This document shows, in pieces, positions 26,406 to 35,321 of a DNA stretch of 64,000 nt. Origin of the DNA: Cellulosilyticum sp. I15G10I2 (GTDB lineage: Bacteria; Bacillota; Clostridia; Lachnospirales; Cellulosilyticaceae). The position numbers and the translations under genes were made by a program. Each line of letters starts with the position of its first letter. The first letter of the stretch is position 1. The stretch lies in the NCBI RefSeq assembly GCF_900095725.1, contig NZ_FMMP01000009.1:310001-374000 (forward strand). The letters run 5' to 3'. The notes under the pieces are model-generated. The model made no database searches. It saw nothing but the letters and a program-made list of their open reading frames with translations, and was not told the origin of the DNA.

Positions 26406-27746
26406 TTAATATGCGCATATTTCAGCATTTAAAAATTTCCCTAAAACAAGAAGTTCCTCTTTGATATTTTTATAGGCCACAATGAAATGGGGTTCCCAAC
26501 CATCTTTTACACTTTGACTTACAAGATCAATAGATGATGTTTCACTCTTAAATACCAGTGACGTCCCTAAAAATTGCTGTTCTTTATCTAATATTTCTCC
26601 AGTTGCAACGAAAAAGCGTATTGCACCATCTGGCTTTCTGCCGATTCTAAAAACAGTAGCCTCTTTCGCTGGCTTACAGCCAAACTCCATGGTAGGCCCT
26701 ATTTTTCTGTTTGGATGAACACCAACTTGCGCGCCTTTACTTGAATGTGCCAAGCTGCACGCAGCCGTTCCGCAATGCCAAAAAGTTACAGTATCTTCAT
26801 TTTTATCTAATGAAACCGGATCTCCAAAGAAAACGCTCTCACTTGATAACTTCATCCCAATTAACATCGATATAGCACCATAGGCATCTGCCTCACATGA
26901 AGCGGCTACACCCTTATCATTTAAAAGCCCCAAAACAGCACACACAGGCGTTCCGAAATCTACAAAGAAATCTGGCCAACATCTTGAAGAGATAGCCGCA
27001 ATATTATTTTCTTCAATAAAATCTGAATAGGCTTTATAGAGCCGAACAAAGTCAGTTACATTTTCTTTTGGCGTTCCTTTTAGGTTCACCATTTTACGCT
27101 CAGCTTCCTTTAAATACGCTGCACAGTCCTCATCTGAAAGATTTTTTGCCTTATGTATAAGCTCTCTAACCTCTACTGCAACATGCTTCATGCCAAAGTA
27201 ACGTGATATTTCGGCATCAATACCTCGGCCAAAACCAAAGCCTTGCGGTGTATGCCCCATGGACGCTAATGTGACTGAGCGCAGTTCCTTTTTAAGCCTT
27301 GATGCTGCTACAACCGCTTTGATTTTTTGCTGTACCTCTAAATCCGTTGGAGCACCCCATATGTATTCAAAGTTTTCTTTTCCCAAATGATGCATAAGGT
27401 TACCTGCTGAATAGGCTCCTGTTAGCGAATTGAGTCTCAGACGGCCACCATCAATCACCGGCTCCTTAAGTGTCCAAAGAAGTACATCCGCATCCATTCT
27501 TCTTAAAATCTCTGCCGTATACTCAGAATTAGCAAAAGCATTATTCTGAAGAATGATCAGATCACATTGCTTGCCTTCAATGAATTTAATTAGATCAGGG
27601 ATTGTTAACAAGGGATCCGATGGACACTCAATGTCCTTGGCTATTTTATGCATTAGTTCTACGGATAAATTAAACTGCTGATCAATACTTTCCTTGTGAA
27701 ATGTAGGTACCCCTATCGGTATGTATAATGCTTTAAAGTTTTTCAT
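26406..27746 (-). CDS. L-fucose/L-arabinose isomerase-like protein; candidate sulfoquinovose isomerase
   Basis: About 446 residues. ATG 27746 is chosen because AAAGGAG lies 8 bases upstream; the open frame runs into the previous gene. The FucI/AraA-like fold is suggested by LIILQNNAFANSEYTAEIL, the metal-binding region SCEADAYGAISMLIG and the later FWHCGTAACSLA His segment. In sulfoglycolysis clusters of Bacillota an isomerase of this general type converts sulfoquinovose to sulfofructose (from memory of published pathways). Position next to the transaldolase-like gene and two genes after the GH31 enzyme agrees. Confidence 0.78.
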   Translation of the reverse strand: MKNFKALYIPIGVPTFHKESIDQQFNLSVELMHKIAKDIECPSDPLLTIPDLIKFIEGKQCDLIILQNNAFANSEYTAEILRRMDADVLLWTLKEPVIDGGRLRLNSLTGAYSAGNLMHHLGKENFEYIWGAPTDLEVQQKIKAVVAASRLKKELRSVTLASMGHTPQGFGFGRGIDAEISRYFGMKHVAVEVRELIHKAKNLSDEDCAAYLKEAERKMVNLKGTPKENVTDFVRLYKAYSDFIEENNIAAISSRCWPDFFVDFGTPVCAVLGLLNDKGVAASCEADAYGAISMLIGMKLSSESVFFGDPVSLDKNEDTVTFWHCGTAACSLAHSSKGAQVGVHPNRKIGPTMEFGCKPAKEATVFRIGRKPDGAIRFFVATGEILDKEQQFLGTSLVFKSETSSIDLVSQSVKDGWEPHFIVAYKNIKEELLVLGKFLNAEICAY

Positions 27747-27751
27747 GTTCA

Positions 27752-28432
27752 CTACTCCTTTGTTGTTTCGTCCCAAGCGTTTCTAAATACAGACAAGCCA
27801 TACGTTGTAAACGGATGTTCCATAGCGTCTTGATAAATCTGAAGTCCACAAGTGACAATATCAGCCCCTGCTACAGCAGCATCTTTGATCTGTTTTCCGT
27901 TTCTTAGGGCAGCAACAATAATCTCTGTTTTAAAGTTATAAGTTTTATAGACATCAACGATTTCCTTGATATACTGAGAACAGTCGTCCCCACTGTTTTC
28001 TTTCCAGCCGACGAAAGGTGAAACGAACATGCAGTTAATTTTACCCGGCATAATAGCCTGAGAAGTAGAAAATACCAATGTCAGATTCGTTCTCACCCCT
28101 TCAAGCTCCAGCTTTCTTGCTGCTATAACGCCTTGTTGTGTACACGGAATCTTAATAACAAAGTTCTCACATATAGCTGCATATTCCTTGCCTTCAGCAT
28201 ACATATCCTCCCATTTGTCCAGATGAGGATTAATTTCGATAGAAATAGGGAACTTATCCTTGCCTTCAATTCCTTTAGCTTTAACCCACTCGGACATTTC
28301 CTTGATCACTGTTTTAAACGGTTTTCCGCTTAATTTAATATGCTTGGGATTTGTCGTCACACCATCAATTCCTAAATATTCATATGCGTATTCAATTTCA
28401 TCTAACTTGGCGCTATCTAAAAAGTATTTCAT
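27752..28432 (-). CDS. FSA/TalC-like small transaldolase; candidate sulfofructose transaldolase
   Basis: 226 residues, the size of fructose-6-phosphate aldolase/TalC proteins. Key features are FLDSAKLDEIEYA, GVTTNPKHIK, the Schiff-base Lys in NFVIKIPCTQQGVIAARKL, TLVFSTSQAIM and VAPY-like FVSPFVGWK. Transaldolase-type sulfoglycolysis uses a related enzyme to split sulfofructose into sulfolactaldehyde and pass the dihydroxyacetone unit to glyceraldehyde 3-phosphate. It sits between the sulfoquinovosidase and the isomerase, where that enzyme is expected. No sulfonate-binding residue can be assigned by eye. Confidence 0.8.
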   Translation of the reverse strand: MKYFLDSAKLDEIEYAYEYLGIDGVTTNPKHIKLSGKPFKTVIKEMSEWVKAKGIEGKDKFPISIEINPHLDKWEDMYAEGKEYAAICENFVIKIPCTQQGVIAARKLELEGVRTNLTLVFSTSQAIMPGKINCMFVSPFVGWKENSGDDCSQYIKEIVDVYKTYNFKTEIIVAALRNGKQIKDAAVAGADIVTCGLQIYQDAMEHPFTTYGLSVFRNAWDETTKE

Positions 28433-28453
28433 CGCTATTCTCCTTCTCTCACT

Positions 28454-30439
28454 TTATTTATTTGTTATTGCGTCAAACAATGCTTTAAAAGGTGAATCTT
28501 TTCTATAAAAAACGGGTACATTGCCTAGCTCTGCCGGCACCGTTACTGTGCCGCCGCCATAACTTTTTTTACTGAATAAGTGAATCCACTCATCTTCAGG
28601 CAAATACACTTCCCACTCCGTGACACTTTCTTTATAAACCGGTGCAACCAGCAAGTCTCTTCCAAACAGATATTCATAGGCTATATCCAGACATTCCTCT
28701 TCATCATAATGCATGAACAGCGGGCGTATCGCACCGATACCTTGAGTTGCATTTTCTTCCACTACATGTCTGATATAGGGCTGCAATGCTTTTCTTAACT
28801 GTGAAAAAGCTGCAAATTGCTTCAGGCAGTGATCACTTTGATCATATTGAAAATTCTCACTTGGCCTGTTGCCCTCATGTGTTCTCATATAAGGGGTAAA
28901 TACAGCATACTCCAGATGTCTGAGCATCAGTTCTTCCGTACGTACATTGCCGAAAAGTGAAGTATATCCTCCAATATCAAAATGTGTCAGTCCGTTGCCA
29001 AGAAGTCCTAATGATATGGCAGCAGGTATTGTTGATGCCAGACCGTCATGTAGGGTAAAGTCAACGCTTTGATCGCCCGCCCACATCAGTGTGCAGTATT
29101 TTGCATTGCCAATTCCTCCGGCACGCATAAAATAAACAACTTCACCTAGTTTGCCACTTTCTTTAACGGCCTCATAATTGCACCTTGCCCACAGGGCAGG
29201 ATATTGATTATGCATTTCAAGTCCTGTTTTGCCATTGTAAAACACCGCATCTACGGGAATATATTCACTAAAGTCAGCCATCCAGCCGCTGATACCAAGA
29301 TCAATCATATTCTTTCTGATAACTTGCTTATACCATGCCATTGCTTCAGGATTGGTGAAATCCATTGTTCCGCAGAAGAACTCTCCAAAATCAGCAATAT
29401 AGGCTTCACCCTTAGTATTCTTGATAAAATATTCATGTTCCAGGGCATAATCAAACATATCCGTTCCTTTCAGCAGGTATGGATTGATGTATGCCAGGAA
29501 GCGGATATTATCCTTTCTCAAATCCTGGATCAGCTTTTCAAACTCTGGGTAAGCTTCATCACTCTTTTCCCATTTCCAAAACAACCGCTTTCCAAAGGAT
29601 GTAATTTTCTTACCCACCCAGTCCTGACACCATACAGCATTAACATAAATGCCGTACTGTTTAGCTTTTTGTACCTTTTCATAGACTACATCAGTTCCGC
29701 CCTGCATCCCCAATGTTACGCCGCCAAGCAGCCACTCCGGAAGCATCGGCTGGGTACCAAAAGTCTCTGTGACAATGTTCATAATGTCAAGAAAAGATAC
29801 AGCCGATTCAATAAATATAGAACTCGGTTTTCCCCACACACATATTTGTGTAGTGTCGTCCTCAGAGAAATCAAAATCACAGTAATATGATGTATCCATA
29901 TGAAAAATATATTTATTTTCTGAAATAAAGGTAGGCTGTGGGAAATTCGTTGTATAATAGTCGCCGCCGCCTATTCCCATCTGATCTGCCTGGAAGGTGA
30001 TTAAAGAAGTCCGGTCACGGCCAACTCCCGGCTCTGATGTCCAAATGGGAAAGTTGCGGCCCTTAAGATTTAAATAAGAAAATTGTTCGCCACAACCGAA
30101 GAATCTCTCCTCTTTTCTTGATTTCAACATAAAAAACATTCGGTTGATTCTATCATCCGTTTCAATATTATCAACAACCAAACGATTGCCCTGCACCTTC
30201 AATTGCAATGTTACTTTATAGTCACAGTTGCTAAATGTTACGCTATCCCCACTAAACTCAACGTGTTTTAGGGGAATCTTTTCAATGGTTTTGTCTTTGA
30301 TTTTAAAATCACCATAATGTTGTTTAATGGACTCTTTACCTATTCCTACGTAAATAAACGGACAGCTTTCGTTATGCTCAATAACTGTCACACCATTGTT
30401 ATCAATCGAGAAGGAGTTCTCCTTTTTTACAAGTTCCAT
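28454..30439 (-). CDS. yihQ: GH31 sulfoquinovosidase
   Basis: About 661 residues from ATG 30439 (GAGG 6 bases upstream; earlier starts lack a ribosome binding site). It aligns closely with Escherichia coli YihQ as remembered. Numbering from this start, the nucleophile is Asp389 in GWMADFSEY and the acid/base is Asp456 in WAGDQSVDF. The sulfonate-recognition residues of YihQ (Arg301, Trp304, Tyr508) are matched by Arg285 and Trp288 in FGKRLFWKW and by Tyr492 in FDIGGYTSLF, all at a constant offset. It should hydrolyse sulfoquinovosyl glycerol or SQDG headgroups to sulfoquinovose in the cytoplasm, as no signal peptide is present. Confidence 0.92.
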   Translation of the reverse strand: MELVKKENSFSIDNNGVTVIEHNESCPFIYVGIGKESIKQHYGDFKIKDKTIEKIPLKHVEFSGDSVTFSNCDYKVTLQLKVQGNRLVVDNIETDDRINRMFFMLKSRKEERFFGCGEQFSYLNLKGRNFPIWTSEPGVGRDRTSLITFQADQMGIGGGDYYTTNFPQPTFISENKYIFHMDTSYYCDFDFSEDDTTQICVWGKPSSIFIESAVSFLDIMNIVTETFGTQPMLPEWLLGGVTLGMQGGTDVVYEKVQKAKQYGIYVNAVWCQDWVGKKITSFGKRLFWKWEKSDEAYPEFEKLIQDLRKDNIRFLAYINPYLLKGTDMFDYALEHEYFIKNTKGEAYIADFGEFFCGTMDFTNPEAMAWYKQVIRKNMIDLGISGWMADFSEYIPVDAVFYNGKTGLEMHNQYPALWARCNYEAVKESGKLGEVVYFMRAGGIGNAKYCTLMWAGDQSVDFTLHDGLASTIPAAISLGLLGNGLTHFDIGGYTSLFGNVRTEELMLRHLEYAVFTPYMRTHEGNRPSENFQYDQSDHCLKQFAAFSQLRKALQPYIRHVVEENATQGIGAIRPLFMHYDEEECLDIAYEYLFGRDLLVAPVYKESVTEWEVYLPEDEWIHLFSKKSYGGGTVTVPAELGNVPVFYRKDSPFKALFDAITNK

Positions 30440-30505
30440 CATGCACCTCACCAGAAAATTTTCTAATATTTTTATCTTTTTCACTACTTACATGTTTATT
30501 TCCAA

Positions 30506-32035
30506 TTACACTTTACACTTTGTTGTAACTTCTTCCTCTTGATCTTGGTTTATTTTATCCACTTTCCTATTAACCTTCATAAGGGCCCAAACAAGGACAG
30601 CTGTTAAAATTAGAATAACAAGGCTGATAGGACGTTTGAAGAAAATCAAAAGATCTCCATTATAAATAATCATACTGTTGACAAAGTTTTGCTCCATAAT
30701 GTGTGCCAAGATCATACCTAACATAATCGGAATTACTGAAATATCCAGTTTAGTTAAAATATAACTGATAACTAGTAACCCCATCATTAAGATGACTTCA
30801 TTTGGAGAACCATTTGCCGCAAAAGCGCCTGCAAAACAAAACGTCATAATCAGTGGCCCTAGATAGCTGTATCTTACTTGGACAATCTTAGCCACTTGTC
30901 TTGTGAAAATCAATCCGATAAAATATAATAAGATATTAGCAATCAAAATACCAAATATAATTGCGTAGGCTGTTGTAGCCTGCTTTGTAAACATTGTGGG
31001 CCCAGGGATAATACCATGTAAGATAAATGCCCCAAGTAAGATTGCTGTTACGCCATCACCAGGGATCCCGAGTGTAAGAAGTGGTATCATAGCTGTACCA
31101 ACAATGGCATTGTTGCTGGCTTCTGCTGCTGCAATTCCTTCTAGGCTGCCTTTTCCAAACTCTTCCGGATGCTTTGATGCCCGCTTAACTTCGTTATAGC
31201 AAAGAAATTGAGCAACGCCCCCACATACCCCTGGCATCGTTCCAATTATTGATGCAATTCCGGTTGACCTAAGTATTGCAGGTATAATAGATTTTCTTTC
31301 TTTATTAGTAATCCCTTCATTATCAATTTTTGAGATATCCCCTAAGTCTCCTTTGGTATTAATAAAATCTCGGGATTTAATCATAACCTGTGTAAGTGCT
31401 ATAAATGCGATCATGGCCGGCATAATGGTTAATCCTTGATAAAATAACATTGTATTAAAGGAAAATCTGGAAACTCCAGTAACGCTGTCAAGCCCAATGA
31501 CGGAAATAAATATTCCAAGCAAACCACCGATAATTCCTTTTGAAAGGTTTTTTCCGCTTACGCCTGCAATCAATGAAATGCCTAAAATAGCAAGTGCAAA
31601 ATATTCTGTTGATGTAAAGCTAGATACCAGCCTCGAAATAGGTTCTGATGTAAATAATAGAAGGAGAGCTGCTATGATCCCCCCAACAACAGAAGCAAAC
31701 AAGGATACGTCTAGTGCTTTTTTAACCTTCCCTTTTTTAGCTAGGGGATATCCGTCAAAAGTAGTGGCTATAGCGGAATTGGTTCCAGGAGTGTTTAGCA
31801 AAATGGCGCTGATGGATCCTCCATACATACCTCCTACATATACGGCCAGCAGTGCAATGAGTGCAGTTGATGGTGAACTAAATGAATAGGTAAGGGGAAG
31901 CAGCAGTATGATTCCAAGTGTTACTGTAAGACCGGGAATACATCCAACAATCATTCCTAAAAGAAGGGATAATAAAATAACCATAAGATTGTATAATGAC
32001 ATAACTTCAATCAAACCATTTAATATATGTTCCAT
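30506..32035 (-). CDS. tctA: Tripartite tricarboxylate-type transporter large subunit TctA
   Basis: 509 residues, highly hydrophobic, with the TctA signature blocks GMIVGCIPGLTVTLGIILLL, MYGGSISAILLNTPG and TLGIPGDGVTAILLGAF. With the small membrane protein and binding protein encoded upstream it forms a secondary TTT importer driven by an ion gradient. GGAGG precedes the start within the end of tctB. In this operon the likely cargo is sulfoquinovose or its glyceryl glycoside. A second, separate TctABC set is at 57892-60977. Confidence 0.93.
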   Translation of the reverse strand: MEHILNGLIEVMSLYNLMVILLSLLLGMIVGCIPGLTVTLGIILLLPLTYSFSSPSTALIALLAVYVGGMYGGSISAILLNTPGTNSAIATTFDGYPLAKKGKVKKALDVSLFASVVGGIIAALLLLFTSEPISRLVSSFTSTEYFALAILGISLIAGVSGKNLSKGIIGGLLGIFISVIGLDSVTGVSRFSFNTMLFYQGLTIMPAMIAFIALTQVMIKSRDFINTKGDLGDISKIDNEGITNKERKSIIPAILRSTGIASIIGTMPGVCGGVAQFLCYNEVKRASKHPEEFGKGSLEGIAAAEASNNAIVGTAMIPLLTLGIPGDGVTAILLGAFILHGIIPGPTMFTKQATTAYAIIFGILIANILLYFIGLIFTRQVAKIVQVRYSYLGPLIMTFCFAGAFAANGSPNEVILMMGLLVISYILTKLDISVIPIMLGMILAHIMEQNFVNSMIIYNGDLLIFFKRPISLVILILTAVLVWALMKVNRKVDKINQDQEEEVTTKCKV

Positions 32036-32038
32036 AAC

Positions 32039-32491
32039 TTAACCTCCAAATGCGGGAAGAGAAATATTGAATACGTTGATAAATAAATAATAAACACCTA
32101 TCCCTCCCAGTATCGTAAATCCGTAAATAAAAGGTTTTCTTTCACCAAGAGCAAAAAGCATAATAGGTAAAACGGTTACTACACTTGCAATAAAACCGAA
32201 CTTTAGCATAACAAATCCAAATAAAAGCATAACACCCACTGTTATTAAGGCTGCTTTTTCAACTTTAAAATCAAAAACAATAATGTTTTCTTTCTTAAAA
32301 ACAAGACTTTGAATAATTAATATGATAGAACAAATTAATATGGATCCTAAAACAATATACGGTATAATACGTGGGCTGGGACCACCGTTATCATAGGCTG
32401 GGACAGCCACTTGTGAAGGGATCAGCAAAATAAAGAGGATACTGAATAACCCAAAGATTATTCCGCTGACTAAATTAGTGCGAATTTTCAT
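32039..32491 (-). CDS. tctB: TTT transporter small membrane subunit TctB
   Basis: About 150 residues with four hydrophobic segments, typical of TctB. The start is set at ATG 32491 (MKIRTNLVSG), with GAGGAGG upstream; the longer frame begins with TTG inside that box. A hairpin separates it from the binding-protein gene, which may lower expression of the membrane parts relative to the binding protein. Confidence 0.88.
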   Translation of the reverse strand: MKIRTNLVSGIIFGLFSILFILLIPSQVAVPAYDNGGPSPRIIPYIVLGSILICSIILIIQSLVFKKENIIVFDFKVEKAALITVGVMLLFGFVMLKFGFIASVVTVLPIMLFALGERKPFIYGFTILGGIGVYYLFINVFNISLPAFGG

Positions 32492-32521
32492 TCCAAACCT
32501 CCTCAAAAATGTTAAAATTTT

Positions 32522-32556
32522 AGGGAATTACAGTATCAGAGCATTTGTAATTCCCT
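32522..32556 (-). terminator. Attenuating hairpin between tctC and tctB
   Basis: Arms 32522-32531 (AGGGAATTAC) and 32547-32556 (GTAATTCCCT) form a perfect 10-bp stem with a 15-base loop. The minus strand continues AAAATTTT. A partial terminator or 3' stabiliser here would give excess binding protein over the permease. Confidence 0.7.
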
Positions 32557-32598
32557 CTTAATCTTGCATGTATTACAATCAATTATGTATACGCTTAA

Positions 32599-33681
32599 TT
32601 ACTTACCGCTAAGTAGTTTATACGCATTGATTGCCTTTTCAATTGCTAAGTCCATATAAGCTTGCGCATCATCGCCATAAACTTCAAAACGATTGAGGCC
32701 GATTTCTGTAATCCAGTCACTGTATTCTGGTGTATTCCAAACTGCTTTAGTAATCTCAACAACTTTATCAGCCCATTCTTGATCTGTTCCTGTACGACCT
32801 GCAACAAAGCCTCCTGCTGGAAGAACTGATCCTGAATAATCCTTATTTTGATCAAGTGCAGCATGTCTGTTATTAACTAATCCCGGAACACTTATAGCGC
32901 CACTAGGACCTATTAATCCCTCATAGCTATCTTCAGAAAATGCAAGAATCGGAATCAGCGTTCCTGCCTCAACTTCTTCTTTACCTGCTTGTGTGGTTCC
33001 GATAAATGCGTGAACTTCACCACTTACAAGACCTTGTTTCTGTGCAGCCCCGCCATCATAGCCAACAACTGTAACCTTGCCACCTTCAACAGCCAGCAAA
33101 GAACCAAGCGCTAGATGAGGGTCAGACAGCGGATTACCACCAGACATTTTTAAAGTTCCAGCTTTTGCCTTGTCTAGTATATCTTCAAGTGTATCTCCAG
33201 GCTTGCCATACAGAATCCAAGTTCTATCATCAATCGCCGCTAGCGGTTTAAGTTTACTTAGATCAAAAGGAACCTGTTCAGTACCATATTCTTTACCGAT
33301 ATCATGTCTGTAAGCATTGCCATATCCAAGTACAAAGAGTTCCTTGCTGTTTGGATCTATATCTTGAAAGTATGCCGCTCCAACGAACCCATCCCCACCA
33401 GTTTTTTGTTCTACAACGAATTCATACTCTGGGAATAACTCTCCAGCAACCTTTCCATACTTTCTAGCAATTGCATCAGCTGTTCCCCCAACACCGTACG
33501 GACAAATGATTTTCACAACTTCTTTTGATTTTGATGCATTAGTTGTGACTGAATTAGTTGTGCTTGACTTTGCTTCTCCAGCTCCAGCATTGCTGTCACT
33601 CTTTTGCTGACACCCCACTGCTGAAACCATAAGAGACATTACCATTGCTGATGCTAAAACCACCTTAGAAAATCTTATCAT
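32599..33681 (-). CDS. tctC: TctC-type substrate-binding lipoprotein
   Basis: 360 residues. The N-terminal signal peptide ends in a lipobox (VSAVGCQQK, Cys24), so it should be a membrane-anchored lipoprotein. The mature part follows the TctC/Bug fold: ICPYGVGGTADAIARKYG near the binding pocket, and VVGYDGGAAQKQGLVSGEVHAFIG. Bug proteins bind carboxylates and similar anions; a sulfonated sugar is inferred from the operon. It is the first transport gene after the ROK regulator. Confidence 0.9.
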   Translation of the reverse strand: MIRFSKVVLASAMVMSLMVSAVGCQQKSDSNAGAGEAKSSTTNSVTTNASKSKEVVKIICPYGVGGTADAIARKYGKVAGELFPEYEFVVEQKTGGDGFVGAAYFQDIDPNSKELFVLGYGNAYRHDIGKEYGTEQVPFDLSKLKPLAAIDDRTWILYGKPGDTLEDILDKAKAGTLKMSGGNPLSDPHLALGSLLAVEGGKVTVVGYDGGAAQKQGLVSGEVHAFIGTTQAGKEEVEAGTLIPILAFSEDSYEGLIGPSGAISVPGLVNNRHAALDQNKDYSGSVLPAGGFVAGRTGTDQEWADKVVEITKAVWNTPEYSDWITEIGLNRFEVYGDDAQAYMDLAIEKAINAYKLLSGK

Positions 33682-33756
33682 GTTATTTACCTTCTTTCTT
33701 TTATTATTTATATATTTATTATGGCAAATGCGCCATTTACCACCCAGTTAATAGTG

Positions 33757-34950
33757 TTATCCTTCTATACCATCACTCTCTATTCCCCCTGTATCATAGA
33801 ACAATTTTCTCAGCGCCAGTGCCGCTGGACCTATGGCACTATTGTTCGGATCCAAATCTGAAAGCTTGATAACTGCTTTTGTATTAACCCCCAGATATTC
33901 ACCCACTCTTTTCTTAATCATCTCAAAAATCTTAGGCTGGCTGAATATGGATCCGTAAATGCAGATATATTCTGGATTAAACAATATAATGCTGTTTGCC
34001 AGAGATTTAGCAAAATAATCATAGCGCTTCTCAAAAATCGATGTAATCGGTTCATTCTTCTTTTCCAGCAGCTCATTGACGATTTTATAATCGATAATGG
34101 AAAGATTCTTGTTAATGATCAAATGACTATACGCTGCCCCCAGCTTTTCGATGTCCTTGATAATTCCCTTTTCTGAAATCAGAGACTCAAGACACCCCTT
34201 TCTCCCACAGCGACAGGATGTATTAGCATCTATGTCTACAACGGTATGACCAATCTCTCCAGCCTTATGGTTGGCGCCTTCAATAATTTTCCCATTTTGA
34301 ACAATAACCATCCCTAAACCAGGACCATACTTAACAAACAGAAAATTTTCACTAGTCTCTCTAAGGCTAAAATCCATCTGCCACATTGCCAGTGTCTTTA
34401 CATTATTATCTGAAACTACTGTCATCTTCAACTTCTTACTGATTTGAGCCTTAATGTATGCTATATCTAGGTTTTCCATTTCACCGATATAGCCTATTCC
34501 CATTCCAAAAACCGCTTTTTTTTCTATCCCATTATTCCACAGGAGATACAGACTTTTTTCAATAATGAAATCTATAAGTTCTGCATTATCATAGGTGTAG
34601 CTTTCATCAAATTCATGAAAGTAAATATCAACGGTTTCACCCAAAACATTTGTTATCAAAAGTGTCATATAGGTTTCAGAAATAGATAGTCCAAGCACAT
34701 AACCAAGATTCTTGTTCAGCTCTAACAGTATCTTCTTTCTGCCGACCACACCAGTTTCCTGGCTGCCTGTTTCGACAATGATTTTTTCATCCATCATTTC
34801 AGAGATAATGGATGAGATAGCCGCTTTAGTAAGTTCCATTTGATCAGATATATCTTTGCGGCATATATCTCTCTGACTTCTTAATATTCTTAGAACTTTG
34901 CTTCGGTTTTTAACTTTAACATCACTTTGGTTTAATCCTTTTTTAGACAA
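33757..34950 (-). CDS. ROK-family transcriptional regulator (NagC/XylR type)
   Basis: 397 residues. An N-terminal winged helix (RSQRDICRKDISDQMELTKAAIS) is followed by a ROK sugar-kinase-like domain with the zinc motif CRCGRKGCLE. The usual catalytic kinase use is absent in such repressors. It is the first gene before the transporter and sulfosugar genes, 75 bases from tctC, so it is probably the operon's regulator with a sugar or sugar-phosphate effector. Two similar sequence blocks upstream may be its operators. Confidence 0.9.
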   Translation of the reverse strand: MSKKGLNQSDVKVKNRSKVLRILRSQRDICRKDISDQMELTKAAISSIISEMMDEKIIVETGSQETGVVGRKKILLELNKNLGYVLGLSISETYMTLLITNVLGETVDIYFHEFDESYTYDNAELIDFIIEKSLYLLWNNGIEKKAVFGMGIGYIGEMENLDIAYIKAQISKKLKMTVVSDNNVKTLAMWQMDFSLRETSENFLFVKYGPGLGMVIVQNGKIIEGANHKAGEIGHTVVDIDANTSCRCGRKGCLESLISEKGIIKDIEKLGAAYSHLIINKNLSIIDYKIVNELLEKKNEPITSIFEKRYDYFAKSLANSIILFNPEYICIYGSIFSQPKIFEMIKKRVGEYLGVNTKAVIKLSDLDPNNSAIGPAALALRKLFYDTGGIESDGIEG

Positions 34951-35018
34951 TCTATTCCTCCTCTTTCAAACAACAATGAAATACCTCTCCCATCAACCAC
35001 AATAAAACTATAATGCTC

Positions 35019-35127
35019 TTTGATTATCTCATCTAACCATTAAAATTTTATTATGTAACCATTGATTTCATTTGATATTCTTATTATTTTATTGTTGTTT
35101 TTTTCTTTTGGTTATCTCAGTTAACTA
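35019..35127. promoter_or_regulatory. Pair of direct repeats, candidate ROK operators
   Basis: TTTGATTATCTCATCTAACC (from 35019) and TTTGGTTATCTCAGTTAACT (from 35107) match at most positions and are 88 bases apart in the same orientation. They lie 70-180 bases upstream of the ROK start, where an autoregulatory operator is expected. Function is inferred from position only. Confidence 0.45.
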
Positions 35128-35257
35128 ATTACTTCTTTAGTATAACTTATCTTTTGTATAATGTCAACATCAAAATAGATTCTCTCTCTCTTATTTAATA
35201 CAATTTACACAATTAGTTTATATATACTAATGTAAATACAGATATTATTTATTAATA

Positions 35258-35293
35258 ATTGGATGTGAGCATAATGATTATGTTCACATCCAA
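35258..35293 (-). terminator. Terminator hairpin after dhaKL
   Basis: An almost perfect inverted repeat, TTGGATGTGAGCATAA against TTATGTTCACATCCAA, with a 3-4 base loop. It follows the dhaKL stop by about 30 bases on the minus strand. The tail is AT-rich rather than a clean T tract. Confidence 0.7.
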
Positions 35294-35321
35294 CAAAAAA
35301 TAAATATTATTCTTAGTTAGG

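Larger units (their letters stand above)
34951..35321. other. Intergenic region upstream of ROK gene
   Basis: This 371-base, strongly AT-rich gap separates the dhaKL stop from the ROK gene start. It holds two direct repeats (35019-35039 and 35107-35127) and a terminator hairpin (35258-35293), listed separately. The promoter of the sulfosugar operon should lie here, but no single -35/-10 pair stands out. Confidence 0.7.

Noticed and set aside
29204-29890. 228-residue plus-strand frame antisense to the GH31 gene
   Set aside because: The opposite strand encodes the conserved catalytic core of the sulfoquinovosidase; the frame is a shadow.
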